Below, in pieces: positions 41,876 to 50,696 of a stretch of DNA of 56,536 nt. Origin of the DNA: Streptomyces althioticus (GTDB lineage: Bacteria > Actinomycetota > Actinomycetes > Streptomycetales > Streptomycetaceae); assembly GCA_014649355.1 (NCBI GenBank), contig BMSW01000028.1, forward strand, positions 1 to 56,536, read 5' to 3'. A model generated the notes under the pieces. It was not told where the DNA came from, did not search any database, and was given only the letters and a program-made list of their open reading frames with translations. Each line of letters starts with the position of its first letter. Position 1 is the stretch's first letter. The position numbers were made by a program, and so were the translations under genes.

Positions 41876-43455
41876 ACCGCACCACCCTGTCCCTGATCGC
41901 GGGCGCCACCGCGCTCGCGGCCGTCACCGGCTTCGCCGCGGTCTCGGCGCCCGACCCCGAGGCCGCCGGGCAGCGCACCGGGGCGGCGGCCACGCTGCCC
42001 GTGGAGCGCACCGGCCTGCTGTGCCCGCGGCCCAGCACCTCCGACCTGGCCGAGACGACGTACACCTCGTTCACCCCGGTCACGGAGGGCGCGGACGACA
42101 AGGGCACGGCCGTGCTCCGGTCGGCCGCGCAGCAGTCGGCCCCGGACGAGGACGCCTCCGGCGACGAGGAGAGCGAGAAGGACGGCGAGGACGCCTCCGG
42201 CGACGAGGAGACCGAGAAGGACGAGAAGGGCGACAAGGACGCCGCGAAGGACGACAAGGGCGGCAAGCCCGTCCTTCAGCTCAAGGAGCCCGGCAAGCCG
42301 GTGGCCGCGGAGGCCGACGGCGCGGACGCGCCCGCCCTCGTCGGCACCGCCGACGGCCGCTTCGCCTCCGGCTGGACCGCCCAGCAGACCACCGAGGTCA
42401 CCGCGGGCACCGGCCGCGGGCTCCAGGGCGTCGCCTGCTCCGCCGCCGACACGCAGTTCTGGTTCCCCGGCGCCAGCACGGCCGACAGCCGCACCGACTA
42501 CATCCACCTGACCAACCCGGACGACTCCGCGGCCGTGGTCGACATCGAGCTGTACGGCAAGGACGGCGAGCTGGAGACGACGGTGGGGGAGGGCATCACG
42601 GTCAAGCCCCGCTCCGCCGAGCCGGTGCTGCTGTCCACGCTCACCGCCGAGAAGCAGACCGACGTCACCGTGCACGTGGTGGTGCGCAGCGGCCGGGTCG
42701 GCGCCGCGGTGCAGGCCCTGGACGACGAGACCGGCGGCGACTGGCTGCCCGCGTCGGCCGACCCGTCGGGCCGTCTGGTCCTGCCCGGCATCCCCAAGGA
42801 CGCCAAGGCCGTGCGTCTGGTCGCCTTCACGCCCGGGGACGCCGACGTCGACCTGAAGGTCCGGCTCGCCGCCCCGTCCGGTCTGATCACCCCGGCCGGC
42901 AACGAGACGCTGCACCTCAAGGGCGGCATGACCGCCGCCTTCGACCTGGGTGAGCTCACCCGGGGTGAGGCGGGCTCCCTGGTGCTGACGGCTCCGGACG
43001 GCTCCGTGCCGGTCGTGGCGGCCGTGCGGGTGCTGCGCGGCGAGGAGGGCAAGCAGGAGTCGGCGTTCATCCCGGCGGCGCGCCCGGTCGAGACGCGGGC
43101 GACGGCGCTGGACAACACCGCCAAGGGCACCACCCTCTCGGTCACCGCGCCCGAGGGCGGGGCCGAGATCGAGGTGACGGCCTCCGCGGGCACCAAGGGC
43201 GGCACGCCGCAGACGAAGACGTACAGCATCAAGGCGGGGACGACGCAGGACGTCGAGGCGCCGGTGCCCGCCGGGCTGAAGGGCAGCTACGCGCTGACGG
43301 TCGAGACGCGGTCCGGCGGTCCCGTCTACGCCTCGCGCACCCTCGCCGCGACGGAGGGCGGTGTCCCGTACTTCACGGTGCAGCCGCTCCCGGACGACCG
43401 GGGCGTGGTGGCGGTGCCGGACGCGTCCGAGGACCTGTCCGTCCTCCAGCGGTAG
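41872..43455 (+). CDS. DUF5719 family secreted/anchored protein
   Basis: 527-aa protein with an N-terminal export signal or anchor (LSLIAGATALAAVTGFAAV, about 6-24) and a highly acidic linker (about 86-125) in which EDASGDEE-S/T-EKD is duplicated. A large beta-rich extracellular region follows (repeated LTNPD, IELYGKDGE, VRVLRGEEG strands). The family is found next to this glycosyltransferase throughout actinobacteria. Its GTG overlaps the glycosyltransferase stop, implying equal amounts and probably a complex. No enzymatic motif is visible; a surface binding or accessory role is inferred. Confidence 0.82.
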   Translation: MNRTTLSLIAGATALAAVTGFAAVSAPDPEAAGQRTGAAATLPVERTGLLCPRPSTSDLAETTYTSFTPVTEGADDKGTAVLRSAAQQSAPDEDASGDEESEKDGEDASGDEETEKDEKGDKDAAKDDKGGKPVLQLKEPGKPVAAEADGADAPALVGTADGRFASGWTAQQTTEVTAGTGRGLQGVACSAADTQFWFPGASTADSRTDYIHLTNPDDSAAVVDIELYGKDGELETTVGEGITVKPRSAEPVLLSTLTAEKQTDVTVHVVVRSGRVGAAVQALDDETGGDWLPASADPSGRLVLPGIPKDAKAVRLVAFTPGDADVDLKVRLAAPSGLITPAGNETLHLKGGMTAAFDLGELTRGEAGSLVLTAPDGSVPVVAAVRVLRGEEGKQESAFIPAARPVETRATALDNTAKGTTLSVTAPEGGAEIEVTASAGTKGGTPQTKTYSIKAGTTQDVEAPVPAGLKGSYALTVETRSGGPVYASRTLAATEGGVPYFTVQPLPDDRGVVAVPDASEDLSVLQR

Positions 43456-43507
43456 CCGCCTCCAGCGGCCCGTCCTCCAGCCGTAGCCGTACGAGGCCCC
43501 CGGTGCG

Positions 43508-43957
43508 TCAGTCCTCGCCGTACCGGGGGTCGACCGTCTCGGGGGTGAGTCCCAGCAGGTCGGCGACCTGTTCGACGACGACCTCGTGGACCAGCGCCGC
43601 CCGCTCGTCGCGGCCCTTGGAGCGGATCTCGACCGGCCGCCGGTAGATCACCACGCGCGCGGGACGCCCGTCGCCCGCCGTCACGGCTCCGCCCAGCGGG
43701 ACCGTCTCGTCCCAGCCGGGTCCGGCCGCGCCGTCCAGCCGGGGGACGTCCAGCACCAGGAAATCGATGTCGGCGAGCTGCGGCCAGCGCCGCTCAAGAC
43801 GCTCCACCGAGTCCTGCACCAGATCCGCGAACGTCTCCGCGCGGCTGGCGGCCAGCGGCACCTGGGGCGGTGCGATCGGGCCGCGCATGCCCCGGCCGTG
43901 GCGGTCACGGCGTCGGGGCCCGGGGGCTGCGGAGCGAGGAGTCACGGGGCTGTCCAT
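43508..43957 (-). CDS. Metallopeptidase-fold family protein with incomplete HExxH
   Basis: 149-aa protein of the small zincin-like family found beside whiB in actinobacteria (Rv3259 counterpart, from memory). The core is FADLVQDSVERLERRWPQL, then VVIYRRPVEIRSKGRDE, then VHEVVVEQVADLLGL. The usual HExxH is HEVVVEQ here: the first His and Glu remain, the second His is missing, so zinc binding by the standard triad is doubtful. The start is uncertain (ATG 43957 or MRGPIAP further in); no good ribosome site. Convergent with the DUF5719 gene. Confidence 0.8.
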   Translation of the reverse strand: MDSPVTPRSAAPGPRRRDRHGRGMRGPIAPPQVPLAASRAETFADLVQDSVERLERRWPQLADIDFLVLDVPRLDGAAGPGWDETVPLGGAVTAGDGRPARVVIYRRPVEIRSKGRDERAALVHEVVVEQVADLLGLTPETVDPRYGED

Positions 43958-44240
43958 CACTGCGAAGGGTAGTCGTCGTGCCGCCGCGCCGCCCCACGCC
44001 CACGCGCGTTCCGGCCGACCCGCGCGCCATGTCACAACCTGACCATTCCAGCCAAGGTTGGGCTCGATTCCGTATCTCTCCTGGACCGATCACCTCAAGG
44101 CATTTGACGGTGTTTATGCCGAGTGGTGACCGCAATCAGAACCGGCCGAAAGCCGCCGTTCCGGCGTACCGCCTGGTCACAGAGGTGTGTTTCCTGGGGT
44201 ATGTGGGGCGTTTCACACCCCGACACGGGGGAGTGACCTG

Positions 44241-44663
44241 GTGGAGAGTCGTCGCGGCCCGCTCAAGAGTGCGGTACCGTCCAACGTCGTGAGCCCTGTA
44301 CGTCGCTGTTCGCGCACCGCCTGCGGCCGTCCCGCCGTCGCGACGCTGACGTACGTCTACGCCGACTCGACCGCGGTCCTCGGCCCGCTCGCCACCTACG
44401 CCGAACCCCATTGCTACGACCTGTGCGCCGAGCACTCCGAGCGCCTCACCGCGCCGCGTGGCTGGGAGGTCGTCCGCCTGCTCGACGGGTCCGCCCCGGC
44501 GCAGCCCAGCGGGGACGACCTGGAAGCGCTCGCCAACGCCGTGCGTGAGGCGGCCCGCCCCCAGGAGCGGGCGGCCGGAGCCGGCGGCGGCGCGCGCGGC
44601 GCCGACCCGATGGAGGTCGCCCGCCGCGGCCACCTGCGGGTTCTGCGCTCCCCTGACAACTGA
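44241..44663 (+). CDS. DUF3499 family zinc-ribbon-like protein
   Basis: 140-aa protein with two cysteine pairs, CSRTAC (C-x4-C) and CYDLC (C-x2-C), likely binding zinc, around the conserved TLTYVYADSTAVLGPLAT. This is an actinobacterial family of unknown function, always near manB and whiB. The start at GTG 44241 has an excellent GGGGGAG site. An alternative GTG at 44289 begins where mycobacterial homologues begin and has a -10-like TACCGT eight bases ahead, so a leaderless shorter form (124 aa) is possible. Confidence 0.82.
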   Translation: MESRRGPLKSAVPSNVVSPVRRCSRTACGRPAVATLTYVYADSTAVLGPLATYAEPHCYDLCAEHSERLTAPRGWEVVRLLDGSAPAQPSGDDLEALANAVREAARPQERAAGAGGGARGADPMEVARRGHLRVLRSPDN

Positions 44664-44792
44664 GCCGGGCGCTCCGGTCCTCCCGTCACATCCCTTCACC
44701 GCACACCCATTGACGCCCGCTTGGCGCGGACACGACCATTCCGGTGACCCAGCGAGAAATCGCTTTCGCATGGCGGAATCCGGGAGGCGCAC

Positions 44793-46409
44793 GTGTACGT
44801 CCAGGAACTGGAACCCGTCGCCGGATCGCTCGGCCTCTCCGCCCTCGTGGCGGCCCTGCCGCTGCTGATCGTGCTGGTGCTGCTCGGCGGTGTCCGGATG
44901 AAGGCGCACCTCGCGGGCCTGATCGGCCTGGCGGCCGCGGTCGCGGTGGCCTGGCTGGCGTACGGGATGCCGCTGGACCAGACGCTCTCCAGCGGCGTCC
45001 AGGGCGCCGTCTTCGGGCTCTTCCCCATCATGTGGATCGTCGTGAACGCCCTGTGGATCTACCGGATGACGGTCCGCACCCGCCACTTCGACATCCTGCG
45101 CCGCTCCTTCGGCCGGCTCTCCGACGACCCCCGCATCCAGGCGCTCGTCGTCGCGTTCTGCTTCGGCGCCCTGCTGGAGGCGCTGGCCGGGTTCGGCGCC
45201 CCCGTCGCGATCTCCGCCGTGATGCTGGTCGCCCTCGGATTCGACCCCGTACGCGCCGCCGTGGTCGCGCTCGTCGCCAACACCGCGCCGGTGGCGTTCG
45301 GCGCGATGGGCACCCCCGTCGTCACGCTCGCCCAGGTCACCGGGCTGCCGCTGGACTCCGTGGCGTCCGTCGTCGGCCGACAGACCCCGCTGCTGGCCCT
45401 CGTGGTGCCGCTCGTGCTCGTCTGGCTGGTCGACGGCCGGCGCGGACTGCGCGAGACCTGGATCCCCGCGCTGGTGTGCGGGGTCGCCTTCGCCGTGGCC
45501 CAGTTCGCCGCGTCCAACTACGTCTCCGCCCAGCTCGCCGACATCGGCGCCGCCCTCGCCGGCGCGGGCGCCCTGATGGCCGTGCCCCACTCCCGCGTGC
45601 CCGCCGCCGAGTCCGTCCGGACTTCCGTCCTCACCGGCACCCGCAGCGAGGAACTGGACGCGGACGACCCGCGCGGCGAGGTCGTGCGGGCGTACGCGCC
45701 CTACGCGCTGATCGTCGCGATCTTCGCCGTCGCGCAGATCCCGGCCGTCAAGGACTGGCTCGCCGGCGCCACGCAGACCTGGAACTGGCCGTTGCTGGAC
45801 GTCGCCGGCCCCGACGGCGAGCCCGTCGGCGGCAACATGTTCAGCCTGCCGCTCGTCTCCACCGGCGGGACGCTCGTGCTGTTCGCCGGGCTCGCCACCG
45901 CCGCGGTCCTCGGCGTCCACGCGCGCGTGGCGGTCAGGGAATGGCTGGAGACCGTGCGCGAACTGCGGTTCGCGCTGCTCACCGTGACCAGCGTGCTCGC
46001 CCTCGCCTACGTCATGAACCTCTCGGGACAGGCCGCCACCATCGGCCACTTCGTGGCGGCAGCGGGAGCGGGCCTCGCCTTCCTGTCCCCGGTCCTCGGC
46101 TGGTTCGGCGTCGCCGTGTCCGGCTCCGACACCTCCGCCAACGCCCTCTTCGGCGCCCTCCAGGTCACCGCCGCCCAGCAGTCCGGCCTCTCGCCCGAAC
46201 TGCTCGCCGCCGCCAACAGCTCCGGCGGCGTCCTCGGCAAGATGATCTCCCCGCAGAACCTCACCATCGCCTGCGCGGCCGTCGGACTCGCGGGCCGCGA
46301 GGGCGACCTGCTGCGCAAGGTGCTGCCCTGGAGCCTCGGCCTGCTGCTCGTGATGTGCCTGATCGTGGTGGGCCAGAGCACGGCGGTGCTCGGCTGGATG
46401 CTGCCCTGA
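44793..46409 (+). CDS. L-lactate permease (LctP family)
   Basis: 538-aa polytopic membrane protein of the lactate permease family, a proton symporter for lactate or glycolate. Characteristic stretches are GALLEALAGFGAPVAISAVML, NTAPVAFGAMGTPVVTLAQV, VSGSDTSANALFGALQV and SSGGVLGKMISPQNLTIA. About 12-14 helices. The GTG at 44793 has GGGAGG seven bases upstream. It separates the DUF3499 gene from manB; in mycobacteria those two are adjacent, so this gene looks like a later insertion into a conserved block. It may have its own promoter (TTGACG at 44710, weak -10). Confidence 0.93.
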   Translation: MYVQELEPVAGSLGLSALVAALPLLIVLVLLGGVRMKAHLAGLIGLAAAVAVAWLAYGMPLDQTLSSGVQGAVFGLFPIMWIVVNALWIYRMTVRTRHFDILRRSFGRLSDDPRIQALVVAFCFGALLEALAGFGAPVAISAVMLVALGFDPVRAAVVALVANTAPVAFGAMGTPVVTLAQVTGLPLDSVASVVGRQTPLLALVVPLVLVWLVDGRRGLRETWIPALVCGVAFAVAQFAASNYVSAQLADIGAALAGAGALMAVPHSRVPAAESVRTSVLTGTRSEELDADDPRGEVVRAYAPYALIVAIFAVAQIPAVKDWLAGATQTWNWPLLDVAGPDGEPVGGNMFSLPLVSTGGTLVLFAGLATAAVLGVHARVAVREWLETVRELRFALLTVTSVLALAYVMNLSGQAATIGHFVAAAGAGLAFLSPVLGWFGVAVSGSDTSANALFGALQVTAAQQSGLSPELLAAANSSGGVLGKMISPQNLTIACAAVGLAGREGDLLRKVLPWSLGLLLVMCLIVVGQSTAVLGWMLP

Positions 46410-46441
46410 ACCTCCGCGACGGCCCTGCCGGACGCTCCGGG

Positions 46442-46447
46442 TAGTTT
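46442..46447 (+). promoter_or_regulatory. Candidate -10 box of manB
   Basis: TAGTTT, 33 bases before the chosen GTG start, would give a short leader containing the GGAAGGG ribosome site. No clear -35. Confidence 0.35.
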
Positions 46448-46480
46448 GTGGTGACCGACAGGACTCCGGAAGGGCTGGCC

Positions 46481-47845
46481 GTGGCTGCTGATCTCTCGCA
46501 GATCGTGAAGGCGTACGACGTGCGCGGGGTCGTCCCCGACCAGTGGGACGAGGCGCTCGCCGAGCTCTTCGGGGCCGCCTTCGTGCGGGTGACCTCCGCG
46601 ACCGCCGTCGTCACCGGACACGACATGCGCCCCTCGTCCCCGGGCCTGTCCGCCGCCTTCGCACGCGGCGCGGCCGGCCAGGGCGCCGACGTCACCGAGA
46701 TCGGCCTGTGCTCCACCGACCAGCTGTACTACGCCTCGGGCGCGCTGGACCTGCCCGGCGCGATGTTCACCGCCTCGCACAACCCGGCGCGGTACAACGG
46801 CATCAAGCTGTGCCGTGCCGGCGCCGCCCCCGTCGGCCAGGACACCGGACTCGCCGACATCCGCGCCCTCGCCGAGGAGTGGAGCGACACGGGCGCCCCG
46901 CGGCCGGCCGTAGCCACCGGGACGGTCACCCGCCGCGACACCCTCGACGACTACGCGGCCCACCTGCGCTCCCTCGTCGACCTCACCGGCATCCGCCCGC
47001 TGAAGGTCGTCGTCGACGCCGGCAACGGCATGGGCGGCCACACCGTCCCCACCGTCCTCGCCGGGCTGCCGCTCACGGTCGTCCCGATGTACTTCGAGCT
47101 CGACGGCACCTTCCCCAACCACGAGGCCAACCCGCTGGACCCGGCCAACCTCGTCGACCTGCAGAAGCGGGTCCGCGAGGAGGGCGCCGACCTCGGCCTC
47201 GCCTTCGACGGCGACGCCGACCGCTGCTTCGTCGTCGACGAGCGCGGCGAACCGGTCTCCCCGTCCGCCGTCACCGCCCTGGTCGCCGCCCGCGAACTCG
47301 CGCGCAACGGCGGCACGGGCACCGTCATCCACAACCTGATCACCTCGTGGTCCGTGCCCGAGGTCGTCCGGGAGAACGGCGGCACCCCCGAACGCACCCG
47401 CGTGGGCCACTCCTTCATCAAGGCGGAGATGGCCAGGACCGGCGCCATCTTCGGCGGCGAGCACTCCGCCCACTACTACTTCCGCGACTTCTGGAACGCC
47501 GACACCGGCATGCTGGCCGCCCTGCACGTCCTCGCCGCGCTCGGCGAGCAGCAGGGCACCCTGTCCGCGCTCGTCGACCAGTACGACCGCTACGCAGGCT
47601 CCGGCGAGATCAACTCCACCGTCGACGACCAGGCCGCCCGCCTCGCCGCGATCCGCGCCGCCTACGAGGGCCGCGAGGGCGTCACCCTCGACGACCTGGA
47701 CGGCCTGACCGTCTCCGCCGCCGACTGGTGGTTCAACGTCCGCCCCAGCAACACCGAACCCCTGCTGCGGCTGAACGCCGAGGCCCGCGACGAGGCCACC
47801 ATGATCCGCGTCCGCGACGAGGCCCTCGCCCTGATCAGGCAGTAG
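46481..47845 (+). CDS. manB: Phosphomannomutase/phosphoglucomutase ManB
   Basis: 454-aa alpha-D-phosphohexomutase that interconverts mannose-6-phosphate and mannose-1-phosphate, precursor of GDP-mannose. Four expected loops are present: the phosphoserine loop TASHNPARYNG, the metal loop DGDADRC, the sugar-binding GEHSAHYYFRD and the phosphate-binding RPSNTEPLLRL. The GTG at 46481 follows GGAAGGG. First gene of a manB-Trm112-isomerase-like-manA cluster. In S. coelicolor, mannose supply from this locus supports protein O-mannosylation and affects antibiotic sensitivity and phage infection (from memory). Confidence 0.94.
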   Translation: MAADLSQIVKAYDVRGVVPDQWDEALAELFGAAFVRVTSATAVVTGHDMRPSSPGLSAAFARGAAGQGADVTEIGLCSTDQLYYASGALDLPGAMFTASHNPARYNGIKLCRAGAAPVGQDTGLADIRALAEEWSDTGAPRPAVATGTVTRRDTLDDYAAHLRSLVDLTGIRPLKVVVDAGNGMGGHTVPTVLAGLPLTVVPMYFELDGTFPNHEANPLDPANLVDLQKRVREEGADLGLAFDGDADRCFVVDERGEPVSPSAVTALVAARELARNGGTGTVIHNLITSWSVPEVVRENGGTPERTRVGHSFIKAEMARTGAIFGGEHSAHYYFRDFWNADTGMLAALHVLAALGEQQGTLSALVDQYDRYAGSGEINSTVDDQAARLAAIRAAYEGREGVTLDDLDGLTVSAADWWFNVRPSNTEPLLRLNAEARDEATMIRVRDEALALIRQ

Positions 47846-47959
47846 TCGCCGCACCTCCGCAGGCCGGGGCGGCGGGTCACGGGCGGACCGCCCCGGACCC
47901 GCCGCGGGGCCCCCACCGGCGGTACCCTGACCAGCACATCCACCAGTGAAGGGACCCTC

Positions 47960-48130
47960 ATGCCTCTCGAAGCCGGCCTCCTGGAGATCCTGGCCTGCCC
48001 GGCCTGCCACTCCCCCCTCGAGGAGCGGGACACCGAGCTGGTCTGCACCGGCCAGGACTGCGGGCTCGCCTACCCGGTCCGCGACGGCATCCCCGTCCTC
48101 CTCGTCGACGAGGCCCGCCGCCCGGAGTAA
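47960..48130 (+). CDS. Trm112-family zinc-ribbon small protein
   Basis: 56-aa protein, MPLEAGLLEILACPACHSPL..., with C-x2-C (CPAC) and C-x4-C (CTGQDC), and the typical LAYPVRDGIPVLLVDEA ending. Trm112 proteins activate partner methyltransferases or stabilise small enzymes; the bacterial versions are poorly studied. ATG at 47960 with GAAGGGA upstream and a -10-like TACCCT at 47923-47928. It lies between manB and the isomerase-like gene, an arrangement kept in many actinobacteria. Confidence 0.9.
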   Translation: MPLEAGLLEILACPACHSPLEERDTELVCTGQDCGLAYPVRDGIPVLLVDEARRPE

Positions 48131-48189
48131 GCCGCCCCCGCGCGCCCGGAGCCCCCGCGTACCGCCCCGCCGATCGGAGCCAGTCGCCC

Positions 48190-49320
48190 ATGCTCGACGA
48201 ATCGCTGCTCGACTCACCGGAGGGCCTCGCCGAGGCCGACCACCGCGCCCTGCTCCGCGGCGCCGCCGAGGCCGGGGCCCGCGTCCGCACGGCGGCACGG
48301 CACGCCGCCGAGGCCGGCGTGGGGGACCTGAAGCCCGACGGCCGCCCCCGCGCCGTGCTCATCGCCGGGCCCGGCGCCGCCGCCACCCAGACCGCCGACC
48401 TGCTCGGCACCCTGGCCGGCGCCGGCAGCCCCGTCACCCGCCTCGCCCCCACCGGCGTCGCGCCCGCCGCCGGCGCCCTGCGCTGGGAACTGCCGGGCTG
48501 GGCCGGGTCCGTGGACCTGCTGCTGATCGCCACCCCGGACGGCACCGAACCGGGCCTGTCCCTCCTCGCCGAGCAGGCCTACCGGCGCGGCCTCACCGTC
48601 GTCGCCGTCGCCCCCGCCGGCACCCCGCTCGCCGAGTCCGTCTCCGGCAGCCACGGCCTGTTCGTCCCCATGGCCGTCGCGCCCTACGACCACGACGAAC
48701 CCCTCGCCGCCTCCGCGCCCGGCGTGCTGTGGGCGCTGCTCACCCCGCTGCTCGCCCTGCTCGACCGCACCGGCCTGCTCACCGCGCCGCCGGACACCCT
48801 GCAGAAGGTCGCCGACCGCCTCGACGCCGTCGCCGAACGCTGCGGGCCCGCCGTCGTCACGTACAGCAACGCGGCCAAGACCCTCGCCGCCGAACTCGCC
48901 GACTCCCTGCCCGTCGTGTGGACCGAGGGCGTCTCGGCCGGACCCGCGGGACGGCGCTTCGCCGCCGCGCTCGCCGAGCTGTCCGGCACCCCCGCCGTCG
49001 TCGCCGAACTCCCCGAGGCGCTCGCCGCGCACAGCGCCCTGCTCGCCGGACCGCTCGCCGCCGGCGCCGACCCGGACGACTTCTTCCGCGACCGCGTGGA
49101 GGAGGCGCCCGCCCTGCACGCGCGCGTGGTGCTGCTCCGCGACCGGCCCCTCGGCGGCCTCACCGCCGCCCCCGCCGCCCGCGAGCTGGCCCTCACCCAC
49201 GACACGCCGATCAGCGAGCTGGAACCGGAGGAGGGCGGCGAACTGGAGACCCTCGCGGAACTGATCGCCGTCACCGATTTCGCCGCCGTTTACCTGGCGC
49301 TCGCCTCGGCACCCCGATGA
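48190..49320 (+). CDS. SIS-domain sugar-isomerase-like protein, probably degenerate
   Basis: 376-aa protein related to bifunctional phosphoglucose/phosphomannose isomerases, with two SIS-like halves (VLIAGPGAAATQTADLLGTL and VVTYSNAAKTLAAELADSLPVVW, quoted as VVTYSNAAKTLAAE, LADSLPVVW). The phosphate-binding SYSGNT loop of active enzymes reads ATPDGTEPG, and the catalytic acid/histidine motifs are not evident. Activity is doubtful. The mycobacterial counterpart between manB and manA (Rv3256c) is also uncharacterised. GGAG lies ten bases before the ATG. It may regulate or scaffold mannose metabolism. Confidence 0.82.
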   Translation: MLDESLLDSPEGLAEADHRALLRGAAEAGARVRTAARHAAEAGVGDLKPDGRPRAVLIAGPGAAATQTADLLGTLAGAGSPVTRLAPTGVAPAAGALRWELPGWAGSVDLLLIATPDGTEPGLSLLAEQAYRRGLTVVAVAPAGTPLAESVSGSHGLFVPMAVAPYDHDEPLAASAPGVLWALLTPLLALLDRTGLLTAPPDTLQKVADRLDAVAERCGPAVVTYSNAAKTLAAELADSLPVVWTEGVSAGPAGRRFAAALAELSGTPAVVAELPEALAAHSALLAGPLAAGADPDDFFRDRVEEAPALHARVVLLRDRPLGGLTAAPAARELALTHDTPISELEPEEGGELETLAELIAVTDFAAVYLALASAPR

Positions 49321-49403
49321 TGCCGAAGGCCCCCTGACCCCCGCGCGGACGCCCGGCCCGGCGCGCCCGCACGAGAACCGGCAGAAGGAACGCGAAGAGC
49401 CCC

Positions 49404-50555
49404 ATGGACCGCCTCGACAACACCGTCCGCCCCTACGCCTGGGGCTCCACCACCGCCATCCCGCGGCTGCTCGGCACCGAGCCGACCGGCGAACCGCAGG
49501 CGGAGATGTGGATGGGCGCCCACCCCGGCGCCCCCTCACGCACCGGCCGGGGCACCCTCGCCGAGGTCGTCGACGCCGACCCGGAGCGCGAGCTCGGCGC
49601 CGCCACGGTCGCCAAGTTCGGGCCCCGCCTGCCGTTCCTGCTCAAACTGCTCGCCGCGGGCTCCCCGCTGTCCCTCCAGGTCCACCCCGACCTGACGCAG
49701 GCGCGGGCGGGCTACGAGGACGAGGAGCGCCGAGGCGTCCCCGTCACCGCCCCGCACCGCAACTACAAGGACACCAACCACAAGCCCGAACTGATCTGCG
49801 CCCTCACCGAGTTCGACGGCCTGTGCGGCTTCCGCGACCCGCTGCGCGCCGCCGAACTCCTCGACGGACTCGGCGTGGACTCCCTCAAGCCGTACGTCGA
49901 CCTGCTGCACGCCAGTCCCGAGGAGGCGGCGCTGCGGGAGGTGCTCACCGCCGTCCTCACCGCCGACCCCGACGAGATGGCCCGCACCGTCACGGAGACG
50001 GCCGCCGCCTGCGACCGCCTCGGCGGCGAGTACGCCCCCTACGCAGGCATCGCCCACCACTACCCGGGCGACCCCGGCGTCATCGCGGCGATGCTGCTCA
50101 ACCACGTCCGGCTCCAGCCCGGCGAGGCCCTGTACCTCGGCGCCGGCGTCCCGCACGCCTACCTCGACGGCCTCGGCGTCGAGATCATGGCCAACTCCGA
50201 CAACGTCCTGCGCTGCGGCCTCACCCCCAAGCACGTCGACGTCCCCGAACTGCTGCGCATCGTCCGCTTCGAGGCCGCCGACCCCGGCGTGCTCCGCCCG
50301 GAGGCCGGCCCGGACGACGAGGAGGTCTACGAGACCCCCACCGACGAGTTCCGGCTCTCCCGCTACGTCCTCCCCGAGGGCGCCCCCGCCCACGACCTCA
50401 CCCTCGACGCCCCGCAGATCCTGCTGTGCACCGCGGGCGCCGTCCGGACCGGCGAGCACGAGCTGACCCCCGGACACTCCGTGTTCGTCCCCGCGGGTGA
50501 GAAGGCCGAGGTCTCGGGTACCGGAACCGTCTTCCGGGCCACCGTCGTCCTCTGA
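49404..50555 (+). CDS. manA: Mannose-6-phosphate isomerase, class I (ManA)
   Basis: 383-aa zinc enzyme linking fructose-6-phosphate and mannose-6-phosphate, feeding manB. Zinc and active-site motifs: PLSLQVHPDLTQA, NHKPELICALTEF, and YLGAGVPHAYLDGLGVEIMA followed by NSDNVLRCGLTPKHVDVPELL (written in two parts). Length and motif order are standard. GAAGGAACGCGAAGAG precedes the ATG. Last gene of the mannose cluster. Together with manB and the NDP-sugar enzyme at 31.5 kb it completes a route to GDP-mannose within the window. Confidence 0.94.
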   Translation: MDRLDNTVRPYAWGSTTAIPRLLGTEPTGEPQAEMWMGAHPGAPSRTGRGTLAEVVDADPERELGAATVAKFGPRLPFLLKLLAAGSPLSLQVHPDLTQARAGYEDEERRGVPVTAPHRNYKDTNHKPELICALTEFDGLCGFRDPLRAAELLDGLGVDSLKPYVDLLHASPEEAALREVLTAVLTADPDEMARTVTETAAACDRLGGEYAPYAGIAHHYPGDPGVIAAMLLNHVRLQPGEALYLGAGVPHAYLDGLGVEIMANSDNVLRCGLTPKHVDVPELLRIVRFEAADPGVLRPEAGPDDEEVYETPTDEFRLSRYVLPEGAPAHDLTLDAPQILLCTAGAVRTGEHELTPGHSVFVPAGEKAEVSGTGTVFRATVVL

Positions 50556-50696
50556 GCGGGCCATGACCACGACCTGACGCGCCGTCGCCGGGCAGTCCTG
50601 CAACAATGGCGCACCGTCACAGCACGGACCACGGCCCGGCGGTGGGCGCACACGCCTGCCCGGACCCCACGGCGTACGAAGGGACAACGCGGACAC

